From JAJPJE01 sp963724985 (lineage in GTDB: Bacteria; Acidobacteriota; Terriglobia; Terriglobales; Acidobacteriaceae), in NCBI GenBank assembly GCA_963724985.1, contig CAVRWV010000016.1:154091-218090 (forward strand): a stretch of DNA of 64,000 bases. Reading direction: 5' to 3'. A program made the translations under genes and the position numbers. Numbering within the stretch: the first letter of the stretch is position 1; each line of letters opens with the position of its first letter. A model generated the notes under the pieces. The model saw only the letters and a list, made by a program, of their open reading frames with translations. It was not told the origin of the DNA and did no database searches. This document shows positions 26,288-35,300 of the stretch, piece by piece.

Positions 26288-27681
26288 TCAGTCGTTGAAG
26301 ATCGGCAACTCTTCCACGACGACAGCCGACTGCTCATCCCGCAGACAGAAGTTCCGGGAAACAGGCAGCCCTCGAACCCATACAATCTCGCCCTGATGCT
26401 CCGCCACGGGCCAAAGCGCTCGCAGGGCAGCAGGGACGCGATCTGGCTTTAACAGCTCCTTAATCTTCTTATCAGATTTGCTGTGCAAGGGCCAGAAGCG
26501 ATCGCCGGCACGCCAGTTACGAATGATCAGTTCGCTGCCGGCAAGTTCGGGCCTGAGAAGCTGCCGGGGATCGCAAGATGCAGCCTGGCTTCCACTGATC
26601 AGGCGGAAGCGGATCCGGCACTGCAAGTCGGCGATTTCGATTTCTCCTGGTACGGACAGTTTGTACGCAAAGGGCTGACCTTTGCTTTTGCTGTGTTCGA
26701 TTCGCAGACGCAGGCTTCCCGTCTCGGCAGAAGCGCGCAGGCCATCCGGAAGCGAGATGGTTTTGCGCTCACCTGATTGCGCCAACGCCAGCACCTGTTC
26801 CACGTGATGAAAGTCCAGGGTCACGTTCAGCTTCTGCGCGGCCGCTCGTACCAGCCGTCGCCGAATCGCAAGCGGCTGCTGGATTAGCGCGTCGACAGAC
26901 AAGCGGTATTCACCGTCTGCCGTCAGTTCCCGCAGCAGCGGCTCTAACTGCGCTCTCCAGTATTCTTCCTCCGCGTGCGCGATCTCCGCGGTTTCCGCCA
27001 GCCGTTCAAGCGACGCCGCCCCAAATTCCGATTCGATGACAGGCAGCAGTTTGTGTCGTACGCGATTTCGCGTGAATGAGAGATCAGCATTGGTGGCGTC
27101 TTCGCGCCAATCTTGTCCTTGCGATTCAAGCCAGGCGCGCACTTCAGCGCGGCGAACTGCCCAGCAGCGGGCGCACGATGCTGCCGCCTTCAACCTTGAT
27201 CTCAGGATAGATCCCGGCCAGACCTTTGGTTCCTGCGCCGCGCATCAGTCGAAGCAGAACGGTTTCAGCCTGATCGTCGAGCGTGTGCGCAGTTGCGACT
27301 TTGTTTGCTTTGTTCTCGCTGGATCAGCTCTCGGAAGAATTCGTGACGCAGCTGGCGTGCTGCGGCTTCCAGTCCCAAATGATGCTCGCGCGCGAACTGC
27401 GGAGTATCGGCGCTGCCTGCATGGAATGGCAGATCGTGCTTCTCGGCGAGAGCGCATACGAAGGCTTCATCTGCATCAGACTCGGGACCGCGAATCTTGT
27501 GATTGAAGTGTGCGACGGAAAGAACAATGCCCAGCTCACTTCGCGCATCGAGCAACAAGCGAAGCAGCCCGACCGAATCCGCGCCGCCTGAAACGGCAAC
27601 CGCAACGCGATCGCCAGCGCGAATCAGTTGATGTTTTGCCGCGAATTGGAGCAGCCTCTCCAGCACCGTTCCATGGTACAT
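26288..27681 (-). CDS. tilS: tRNA(Ile)-lysidine synthase TilS, two frameshifts
   Basis: Converts the wobble C of the AUA-reading tRNA-Ile to lysidine; essential in bacteria that use it. The N-terminal part has the PP-loop AVSGGADSVGLLRLL (SGGADS 31-36). The frame then breaks near 27300-27306 and again at 27150-27152. Removing one base at each site restores KVATAHTLDDQAETVLLRLM, then GSSRAEVRAWLESQGQDW and the C-terminal substrate-binding domain. The corrected length is about 463 residues. Two breaks in an essential gene argue for sequencing error. Confidence 0.88.
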
Positions 27682-27964
27682 CGGTCGAAGGTGAGTGGAG
27701 AGTAGGGCGAGAACCTGACTGCGATCTCTGCGTCCTCTGCGGTGAGACGAAGACACAAAAAGCCGGACGCTCACTCCCCCGCGAACGTCCGGCCGATTGG
27801 GAACCTCATCAGGAGGCTGCCAAAAACTACTGGACAGTATGTGGCCGTTTCGTCTCGAAACGATCAACTTTCTTTGCTCTTTCCGGGCGTGCATTCCCAG
27901 ATTGGAAAGCGAAGCTTTGTCATCACGAGGCGCCGCTAGGCCACGAGGGATCTGCATTTTGCTT

Positions 27965-28904
27965 TCAGTCCGCGGCTTCGCCGACCGCCGCCGCGCTCCG
28001 TTGGATTGCCGGCACAATCTCCGAAAACAGCATCGCCAGCACGATCACGGCACCGCCGAGCAATTGCGTTGGACGCATCGCTTCATGCAGCCAGAAGATG
28101 GAGATCACGGCCGCAGCGACTGGCTCTGACGTGAACATCACCGCCGCCTCCGTCGAGGTCAGATACGCCTGCATCGTGTTCATCGCCCAGAAGCAGAACA
28201 GAGTAGCAAGCGCGGTGATGTAGGCAATGGACGCGAGTACATCTGGCTTGCGCAACGCTGCGGCCACACCTTGAAAACCATAAGCTCCGGGCAGAACTGC
28301 TGTAATTACCACCGAGATTATCCCCACGACCGCCACTTGCACTGTCAGCAGAATCCACGTATTCGAGCGGCGGTTGTAGCGGGCTGGTCAGAACGATCTG
28401 CACTCCGCAGATCGCAGAGCACAATAGCGTTTCGAAGTCGCCGCGATTCCAGCCGCCCCAAGGCTGTCCGGGAACATGGACCAGCGCGTACAAACCAAGC
28501 GTCGCAAGCGCTGCGCCCGCGGCGTGCTGCCAGCGCACATGTTCTCCCCAGAACGTAGCGATCAGCGGCGTGAACATCACGTAAAGTCCGGTGATGAACG
28601 CTGACTTCGCCGTGGTCGTGTAACGCAGTCCGTCGACTTGCAGCCAGAAGATTGCGGTGAGGAGCAGTCCAAGCCAAACGCCTTCCAGAACCGCGCGCCG
28701 ATTCCACGGCAGACGCATAAACCCTGCCAGAACGGCGAGTGCAACGGCTGCAATCAGGAAGCGCAGGCTGACCAGCGCGCCGACGGATAAACCGCCATTT
28801 AAGGCGTGCTGCATGGCTGCGAAGCTGCCTCCCCAAATGACGCCGGCGAGGACAATGGTCGATGCGGCGATCGGGCGCGGAATGTGTTTGCGGCTCGTCA
28901 CCAT
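27965..28904 (-). CDS. EamA/DMT-family transporter, one frameshift
   Basis: A ten-helix drug/metabolite transporter: two EamA repeats, the first with VLAGVIWGGSFAAMQHAL and RYTTTAKSAFITGLYVMFTP, the second with FWAMNTMQAYLTSTEAAVMF and EPVAAAVISIFWLHE. The frame changes at GGG 28381-28383. Removing one base rejoins the halves (SRYNRRSNTWILLTVQVA). It likely exports or imports a small metabolite; the substrate is unknown. Its ATG directly abuts the stop of the upstream ABC ATPase gene, so the two are co-translated. Confidence 0.82.
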
Positions 28905-29702
28905 TTACCAGGACAGATGGAAGTAACCATCATTGCGATGCAAGTGAACGTCGGTGCAGAACAGCTCGGACAACGTGCGCGCCGACAGGACTTCTTCCTT
29001 CGGACCATCGCGGAAAATCTGGCCGTCGCGCATCAGCACCACGCGCGTGATTTCCGGGATGATCTCGGGCAGATGATGCGTTACCAGGATCAGGTTCGTG
29101 CCGGATTGCGTCAGCCTTCGCATGGTTGCGAGCAATTCCTGCAAGGCGCCAATGTCGAGACTGTTGCTGGGCTCGTCGAGGATCAGCGCCTGCGGATCGT
29201 GAATCAGCGCGCGGGCAATCATGATGCGGCGCGCTTCGCCTGACGACATTGTGTCGACCAGCTGATCGGCCACGTGCGCAACGCCGAGACGCTCGATGGC
29301 TGCGTCGGATTTGCGCTGCATCTCGTCAGTCACGGTCTGATACGGCCAAATGCCGATGCTGCTGAAGAAGCCGGAGACGACCAGATCGCGTCCCGTGAGA
29401 TCGCGCGTCGGATGCGCCAGCAGGTCGTTCGACACGATGCCTAGATGCTCGCGTAGTTCCATCACGTTCCAGCGGTCGCGGCCGAGAATCTGCGCGCGCG
29501 TTTCGTCGAGCGCCAGCGGATAGATCTCGCGCGTGATGGTCTTCAGCAGCGTCGATTTGCCGCAGCCATTCGGCCCAACGATGGCAACGTTCTCGCCCGC
29601 GCGAATCGTGAGGTTGAAGTCGCGCAGGATGAGGCGCTCTCCGCGCTGCACGTTGACGTGCGCGAAGTCGATGAGTGGAACCTGCTGCGAAGTAGAATGC
29701 AT
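28905..29702 (-). CDS. ABC transporter ATP-binding protein (ModF/MolC-like)
   Basis: 265 residues with Walker A VGPNGCGKST (42-51), an SSGEA signature (153-157, in place of LSGGQ), Walker B LILDEPSN (173-180) and the switch His in LVTHHLPE. The SGE signature and layout resemble ATPases for iron-siderophore or molybdate uptake. No permease or binding-protein gene is next to it. Immediately downstream (TAAATG junction) is the EamA transporter, an unusual pairing. The ATG at 29702 is used; an in-frame ATG lies five codons upstream. Confidence 0.82.
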   Translation of the reverse strand: MHSTSQQVPLIDFAHVNVQRGERLILRDFNLTIRAGENVAIVGPNGCGKSTLLKTITREIYPLALDETRAQILGRDRWNVMELREHLGIVSNDLLAHPTRDLTGRDLVVSGFFSSIGIWPYQTVTDEMQRKSDAAIERLGVAHVADQLVDTMSSGEARRIMIARALIHDPQALILDEPSNSLDIGALQELLATMRRLTQSGTNLILVTHHLPEIIPEITRVVLMRDGQIFRDGPKEEVLSARTLSELFCTDVHLHRNDGYFHLSW

Positions 29703-29712
29703 TCTTGGACCG

Positions 29713-29783
29713 AGCACTCAGTACTCAGTTTTCAGCATTCAGCCGCATGACTGAGTGCTGATTGCTTACTACTGAGTGCTGCT
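29713..29783. repeat. Quasi-palindromic element, ACTCAGTACTCAG type
   Basis: Left arm agcactcagtactcag plus ttcagcattcag (29713-29742) and right arm ctgagtgctgattgc plus tactgagtgctg (29751-29781) face each other around a short centre. It lies between the divergent ABC ATPase and the ArsC-like gene. The vocabulary is shared with 51109-51298 and 55796-55823. Confidence 0.65.
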
Positions 29784-29822
29784 CCAGAATAAATGATGGA
29801 CTTGTACGAGGAGACAAAGCTC

Positions 29823-30182
29823 ATGCCAGAAAGCGTGAAGATCAAAGTTTATGAGCGGCCGACGTGAACCAAGTGCCGCGAGGTCAAGCGTGCCTTGACC
29901 GAGAAGGGCGTTGCATTCGAGGCGATCAATTTTTTCGAGCAGCCAATGACGGCGGATCTGCTGAAGCAACTATTGCGCGCCGCCGGACTGAAGCCTTCCG
30001 AAGCGCTGCGCACCAACGACGCCGTTTACAAAGAAAAAGTCGCCGGCAAAAATTTGAGCGAAGAGGAACTCATTCGCCTGATGGTGAGGCATCCGGAACT
30101 GATTCAGCGGCCGATCGTCGTGAAAGGCAAGAAAGCAGTGCTGGCGCGCCCGGCGGAAAAGCTCGCCAACCTGGGACTTTAG
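29823..30182 (+). CDS. ArsC/Spx-family protein, probable selenoprotein (in-frame UGA at the catalytic position)
   Basis: From ATG 29823 (GAGGAGA upstream) the frame runs to 30182 through one TGA (29865-29867), giving 119 residues with residue 15 read as selenocysteine: KVYERPT-Sec-TKCREVKRAL. In ArsC/Spx proteins this position is the catalytic Cys (P-T-C-x-x-C-R). The rest is a normal ArsC fold ending LMVRHPELIQRPIVVKGKKA with the conserved RP. A perfect hairpin follows the TGA at SECIS distance. Role inferred: thiol/selenol oxidoreductase or arsenate reductase. The alternative is a nonsense mutation or base error at precisely this codon. Confidence 0.75.
29882..29900 (+). promoter_or_regulatory. 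Candidate bacterial SECIS hairpin
   Basis: A perfect 7-bp stem (GGTCAAG 29882-29888 with CTTGACC 29894-29900) and loop CGTGC, beginning 14 bases after the in-frame TGA; the loop starts 22 bases after it. Bacterial SECIS elements bound by SelB lie at this distance inside the coding region and carry a G/U-bearing apical loop. The fit is good, but SelB binding is inferred. Confidence 0.6.
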
Positions 30183-30206
30183 TTTCACCTCAGATAGGCT
30201 GCCATC

Positions 30207-30267
30207 ACCTGTCATTTCGAGCGAGGAGCGCGATACAGACGCGCTCCGAGTCGAGAGACCTTGCGCT
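30207..30267. repeat. 61-bp repeat, copy 1
   Basis: Runs from acctgtcatttcgagcgagg to gagagaccttgcgct. It is identical to 30605-30665 except at one base (A at 30227, G at 30625). The core holds a small inverted repeat, GAGCGC...GCGCTC. Confidence 0.85.
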
Positions 30268-30304
30268 GTGCCTTCACATAACGGCCTGCAGTTACACTGA
30301 AAAC

Positions 30305-30395
30305 GTCCCACGCCACCTGTCATGCTGACGCGGAGCGGAAGCATCTATGGATTTCTTGAACGAATACATAGATGGATTCCGCTTCCCCTTCGCCA
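30305..30395. repeat. Degenerate intergenic repeat (CACCTGTCATGCTGA), copy 1
   Basis: Begins ccacctgtcatgctgacgcg and ends atacatagatggattccgct. A diverged second copy with small insertions is at 30490-30590. Both are non-coding. Confidence 0.65.
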
Positions 30396-30489
30396 AGCTC
30401 AGGGTCAGCGTCACCATGACCTTGGGTTTTCCTGACGCCTCTGTGGAAGGCAGTAGCAATCGAAACGACTGCATGCAGCTTCACGAAAA

Positions 30490-30590
30490 CATCCCACACC
30501 ACCTGTCATGCTGATGCGAAGCGGAAGCGGAAGCATTCTTGAATTTTTCGTTGAACAGCCAAATACATAGATGGATTCGCTGCGCTCACC
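30490..30590. repeat. Degenerate intergenic repeat (CACCTGTCATGCTGA), copy 2
   Basis: The counterpart of 30305-30395, with ccacctgtcatgctgatgcg and aatacatagatggattcgct; the middle is longer because GCGGAA is repeated. Confidence 0.65.
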
Positions 30591-30604
30591 ATGACTTCTG
30601 CCCT

Positions 30605-30665
30605 ACCTGTCATTTCGAGCGAGGGGCGCGATACAGACGCGCTCCGAGTCGAGAGACCTTGCGCT
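30605..30665. repeat. 61-bp repeat, copy 2
   Basis: The second copy of the 30207-30267 unit, 398 bases further on, with one mismatch. Together with the nested degenerate repeats this looks like a segmental duplication of about 400 bases in diverging state. Confidence 0.85.
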
Positions 30666-30731
30666 TTACCCGGGCTGCGCTGCCCCTTCGCCGCCCGAAA
30701 TGAAACTGCGTGTACCCTCCCCCTCCCCCCT

Positions 30732-30828
30732 CATAGCGGCAAACAAACGAGTTACGGCGTCGATTCCGCTACATAGCGCCAACGAAAAGAGTTACGGCGA
30801 CATAGCGGCAAATAAAGGAGTTGCCGGC
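30732..30828. repeat. Three imperfect tandem units CATAGCGGCAAA...GAGTTACGGCG
   Basis: Units start at 30732, 30772 and 30801. Each has CATAGCG(G/C)C, then an A-rich centre (aaacaaac, aacgaaaa, aaataaag), then GAGTT(A/G)C(G/C)GC. The spacing is 40 and then 29 bases. No protein is encoded. Confidence 0.7.
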
Positions 30829-31028
30829 CGCCGGAAATAGCAAAAGCCCGAAAGAGATCGTGTTCAGATCAGTTCCGAGCTTCTATACCCAGCATAGCAG
30901 ATTTAGAAGGGAAACAGGACACGAGGAAGTCGTGTGTTTGTATCGAGTTACGACAAAAGTGGGCTTGACAAGAATTGGGCCGAGACATGGTGTGTGACAT
31001 TGTGAACAGAGGGGTGTGATGACGAACC

Positions 31029-31508
31029 TTATATCAGACGCCCAAGTGGGCCAACGAGGCCATTCTTGTCCAGAACGAGCTTGATTTCTCCGGACGACTG
31101 CAGAAAACCTATAAACGGCGCTTCGTGACGACCGCAGAATCGCCGCATTCGTGCCATGTTCTTGACCAGAAAAGCTGCTATATCGTCGCCCCGCATTTGC
31201 TGTTTGATGACGAAAGAACGCACCTTGAATGTTTTGATTGCCTGAGCCTCGGGTCCTCGATACTGCATGCTGTCGTCTGTGGTGAGCAGAACCCAGCCTT
31301 TCTTTCCAACTCTTGGAAGCCAGGTATCGTCATGAGTGTTCGGGTGCGCGTAATCGATGTGCTTCTTGTATTTGATCTTGTCTCGGTCAAACGCTGACAT
31401 AACTTCCGCGCAACACAGAGACATGTCGAGGTAAGCCGTAAACTTCTTAGGCCGCTTTGCCGATTTCCCACTCGATCGCTTCTCGGATTTCGCTCTCCTC
31501 GCGGCCAT
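31029..31508 (-). CDS. VapC45-like PIN-domain toxin
   Basis: 159 residues. After a basic N-terminus (KRSSGKSAKRPKK), the PIN-like core shows TAYLDMSLCCAEVMSAF (first acidic residue Asp28) and DDTWLPRVGKKGWVLLTTDD, the pattern of the VapC45 group of RNase toxins. It probably cleaves RNA when freed from its antitoxin. It overlaps the 3' end of the upstream gene by 62 bases, as expected for a toxin translated after its antitoxin. Confidence 0.75.
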   Translation of the reverse strand: MAARRAKSEKRSSGKSAKRPKKFTAYLDMSLCCAEVMSAFDRDKIKYKKHIDYAHPNTHDDTWLPRVGKKGWVLLTTDDSMQYRGPEAQAIKTFKVRSFVIKQQMRGDDIAAFLVKNMARMRRFCGRHEAPFIGFLQSSGEIKLVLDKNGLVGPLGRLI

Positions 31509-32133
31509 AGCTGCGGGCTAGGATGGGAATGCTATCGCCAGCTCTAAATCTCCCTGCGAGTACCGAAGTAGGAATGCCGCTATTTTTCAAAATAGGCTTT
31601 CCAAAGGACACGAAAGGATCGATCAGAATCGTACGCTTGGCGATAGCCGGCGCGAGCATGTCCGCTTTGCGTCTGTATGGAACTAAACGCATTGCGACTC
31701 CCATTTCGTCGCGTTCGACGCGCTCCAAGTGAGCCTGAAATAGCTCTTCGCTCTCCTGCTGACCTTGTTTGCCTCGCATCGACAGATTTACAAGCGACCC
31801 GTCGATGTCCAAGTACAAATGCATGCCATCAGTTGAGACGTCATAATCGGCAAGTGGATGCGTCGAAGCCAAATGTTTCCTCATCCACACCGATGCTGCT
31901 CTGATCCTTGCAACGTGTACCCCGTGGATTGTACGGATCCCTTGGATGACGTAGCACTCGACTAAGTTTTTGAAAGACAGGAGAGGGAAACGGCCGTACT
32001 TCTGCAATTCCACAATCGGATGCGACCCGCTCGTCCAAAAGTGAAGCGTTGACGAAGGAATGTGCAGATACCGCGATGCACTTCCCAAATCGTAATTGGG
32101 AAGATCCAGCGGATTGTAAAGTCGCTTTCTCAC
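31447..32133 (-). CDS. VapB45-like antitoxin with DUF433 domain
   Basis: 228 residues. The N-terminus (GSASRYLHIPSSTLHFWTSG) looks like a MerR-type helix-turn-helix. The C-terminus (TILIDPFVSFGKPILKNSGI, then SYGREESEIREAIEWEIG) is a DUF433 domain, the usual partner of VapC45-type toxins. It should neutralise the downstream PIN toxin and repress the operon. Overlap with the toxin gene and more AT-rich codons than the neighbouring mfd gene suggest an acquired module. Confidence 0.75.
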   Translation of the reverse strand: MRKRLYNPLDLPNYDLGSASRYLHIPSSTLHFWTSGSHPIVELQKYGRFPLLSFKNLVECYVIQGIRTIHGVHVARIRAASVWMRKHLASTHPLADYDVSTDGMHLYLDIDGSLVNLSMRGKQGQQESEELFQAHLERVERDEMGVAMRLVPYRRKADMLAPAIAKRTILIDPFVSFGKPILKNSGIPTSVLAGRFRAGDSIPILARSYGREESEIREAIEWEIGKAA

Positions 32134-32334
32134 TCAGGAACCGCACTATACATCGTATTAGGGTGGTACGTTCATATTTTCGGCGTTACGTTTTCATCTT
32201 CGTACAATTTTCCGGACCGAAGTGGACCGCCCGCCCATTTAAGTATCGCTCAACCTTGCCTCTTGGGAACATTACCTCCGACATACCCCCGCAGCGTCAC
32301 ACCTATCTCCGTGACTTGGATGTCAGTGTTGGAC

Positions 32335-35300
32335 CTAGCGTGTCGACGTTCTTGCTGGCGGGCCCGCAGGGCTGACCTCGTACGGCGCGATCTGGTGGGC
32401 AGAGAGTTCGTTCAGCAGATTGCGGAGGCGGCCCAGCACCTGATCCGGAGCGGTCGCAGTCACCGTGAACTTCAGCACTCCCGCGGGCGTGAATTGCGTG
32501 CCCTTATTTTTCGCCACGAACTTCATCAGCTTTTCGGGATTGATGCCCGCCTTCTCGCCGAACTTGATGCTGACCGAATCGCGATGGCGATCGATGGCGA
32601 CCACGCCCAGGCTCTGGCACATCAGGCGCAGATTCGCGTACTCCAGCAGGTGACGCACGGCATTCGGAGGCGGTCCGTAGCGGTCGGTCAGTTCGGCGGA
32701 GACGTCGGCCAGCGCCTTCTCGTTCTCAACTCCGGCGACCCGCTTGTACATGCGCAGGCGCTGATTCTCTTCCGGAATGTAGTCGGGTGGGATACGAATG
32801 TTCAGGCCAAGGTTGAGCTGGGTTTCGGCTTCTTCTGGTTCGATCTCGCCCTTGAGCTCGCGCACCGTGCGCTCGAGCATCGACGTGTACATCTCAAAGC
32901 CGACAGCATCGATGTGCCCGCTCTGCTCGCCGCCTAACAAGTTTCCGGCGCCGCGAAGTTCGAGATCGAGAGCGGCGATCTTGAAGCCCGCGCCCAGGTC
33001 CGAGAATTCTTTCAACGCCGCGAGTCGTCTGCGCGCCAGCGGCGTGAGCTCGCGATCCTGCGGAATGAGCAAGTACGCATACGCCCGGCGATTCGAGCGG
33101 CCGACGCGACCGCGAAGCTGGTAGAGCTCCGACAGGCCGTGCCGATCGGCGCGATTGATGATCATCGTATTGCAGAGCGGGATGTCGAGCCCGTTCTCGA
33201 TGATGGTGGTGGCGACGAGGATGTCGTACTCGTGGCGCATGAACGCCAGCATCACTTTTTCTAGCTCGCCTTCCGACATCTGGCCGTGGCCGACGACAAT
33301 GCGGGCTTTCGGCACCAGCTCGCGAATCTTCTCGGAGATTTCGTAGATGCTTTCGACGCGATTGTGGACAAAGTAGATCTGCCCGCCGCGCTCCAGTTCG
33401 TGCTCGATCGCTGACTTGATGAGCTTCTCGTCCCAGGCAGCGACCACGGTCTGGATCGCCATGCGATCTTTGGGCGGCGTCTCAATCACGCTCATGTCGC
33501 GCAGTCCGACAAGCGACATGTGGAGCGTGCGCGGGATTGGCGTCGCCGACATTGTGAGCACGTCCACTTCCTTGCGGAGCTGCTTCAGACGCTCTTTGTG
33601 GCGCACCCCGAAGCGCTGCTCTTCGTCGACAATGACGAGTCCGAGATCGGTGAACTTGATGTCTTTCGAGAGCAGGCGGTGCGTTCCGATAATGATATCG
33701 ACCTGGCCGTTCGCGACCTTCTCAGCAATTTCCTTCTGCTGTTTGGCGGTGCGGAAGCGGCTGATCATTTCTATTCGGATCGGAAATGCAGCGAAGCGTC
33801 GCTTGAACGTTTCGAAGTGCTGGAACGCCAGCACGGTGGTGGGCGCGAGTACCGCAACCTGCTTGTTGTCGTTGACGGCCTTGAATGCCGCGCGCATGGA
33901 GACTTCGGTCTTCCCGTACCCGACGTCGCCGCAGAGCAGGCGGTCCATGGGCGTGCCGTTCTCCATGTCCTTCTTGATGTCGGAGATGGCCTGGAGCTGA
34001 TCGTCGGTTTCGGTGAACTCGAATGAGTCCTCGAACTCGCGCTGCCACTCGCTGTCGGGCGGGTAGACGTGACCGCCCGCCATTTTGCGCTGCGCGTAAA
34101 GCTTGACGAGTTCTTCGGCCATGTCGCGCATGGCCTTCTTGACCTTAGCTTTCGTCTTCACCCAAGCTGTGGTTCCGAGACGGCTGAGTTGCGGCGCTGC
34201 GCCTTCAGCAGAGCGATATTTCTGCACCAGATCGAGACGCGTGAGCGGCACGTAGAGGCGCGCGGCTTCGGCGTACTCGAGGATCATGAACTCGGCGTTG
34301 GTACCGTCGGACTGCGGGATCTCTTTCAGTCCCTGGTACTGGCCTATGCCGTGTTCGACGTGGACCACGTAGTCGTTAACCGCGAGATCGCGGAAGTCGG
34401 AGATGAAGGCGGAGGTCTTCGATTTGGCGCGGGCGGGGCGCGGCGCATAGATCTCGGATTCGTCGAAGAGATCGCGCGCGCCAAAGATGGTGAGCCGCGC
34501 ATCGGGAACGGCGACGCCCTCGGGCACGAAGGCCTTGACGATCGTCGTGCTGACTTCTTCGCCGGAAAGATACGCCGCGTCGTCGATATAGGTTTCGCCC
34601 GGTCGCGGAGTACGGCTGCCGAGGCGAAACGAAACGCCATACTCGGTGAAAACTTCGGCCAGGCGCTCGACTTCTCCGGTGGTACCGCAGGCGAAGAGTA
34701 CACGCTGATTTTCGGCGGTGAGCTTCTTCACTTCGTCGGCGACGGCGGGAATCGATCCATGAAAACGCATGGTCGGTTGCGTGGGGAACACGATCTGCTC
34801 GTCGTCGGTGCCGATGCCGAGGTGCTCGAGATCAGCGCCGAGCATTCTGTTGATCGCTGGGAAACCCTCATCCGGTGGCGAGTAGAGATCTTCAGGACGC
34901 ACGAGATTGCCGACGCCACTGCGCTCGTGCGAGACGTTAACCTTCTCCCACCACTGGTCGGCTTCGTTGCGGGTGATGCTGGGCTCGTCGAGGAGCACGG
35001 CCGCGTTCGGCATAAGGGTAAAGAGATTGTCGCCACGGCTGGCAACGGGCGCATAGCTCTCCCAACCGGGGAAGACGGTGATGCCGCCGGAGCGGATCGC
35101 GTCCTCGATGGCGTCTTCATCTCCGGTGACGCGGTGTCCGGAGAGACGCGTATGAATGACCGCGAGCAGCTCTTCGCGCACCGGCGTATCGGTAAGCGGA
35201 AGGAGCACGCATTCATCCACGGCACCGGAGGAACGCTGCGTACCGGGATCGAACTTGCGGATGGAATCGACTTCGTCGCCAAATAGCTCAACGCGGAGCG

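Larger units (their letters stand above)
30183..31028. other. Gene-free repeat-rich stretch
   Basis: About 850 bases without a credible coding region between the ArsC-like gene and the toxin gene. Besides the listed repeats, 30830-31028 has nothing I recognise. Base use becomes visibly more AT-rich towards the toxin-antitoxin pair, consistent with an accessory segment. Confidence 0.6.

Noticed and set aside
27300..27306. Programmed ribosomal frameshift in tilS (aaacaaag)
   Set aside because: It faintly resembles slippery sequence, but no downstream stimulator is evident and a second break in the same gene plus many similar breaks elsewhere favour base errors.
29864..30328. 154-codon alternative frame over the ArsC-like gene
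   Set aside because: It is Arg/Gln-rich and out of frame with a clear ArsC fold; a shadow of the real gene.
30183..31028. CRISPR array
   Set aside because: Repeats are few, unequal in spacing and degenerate, and no cas genes are near.
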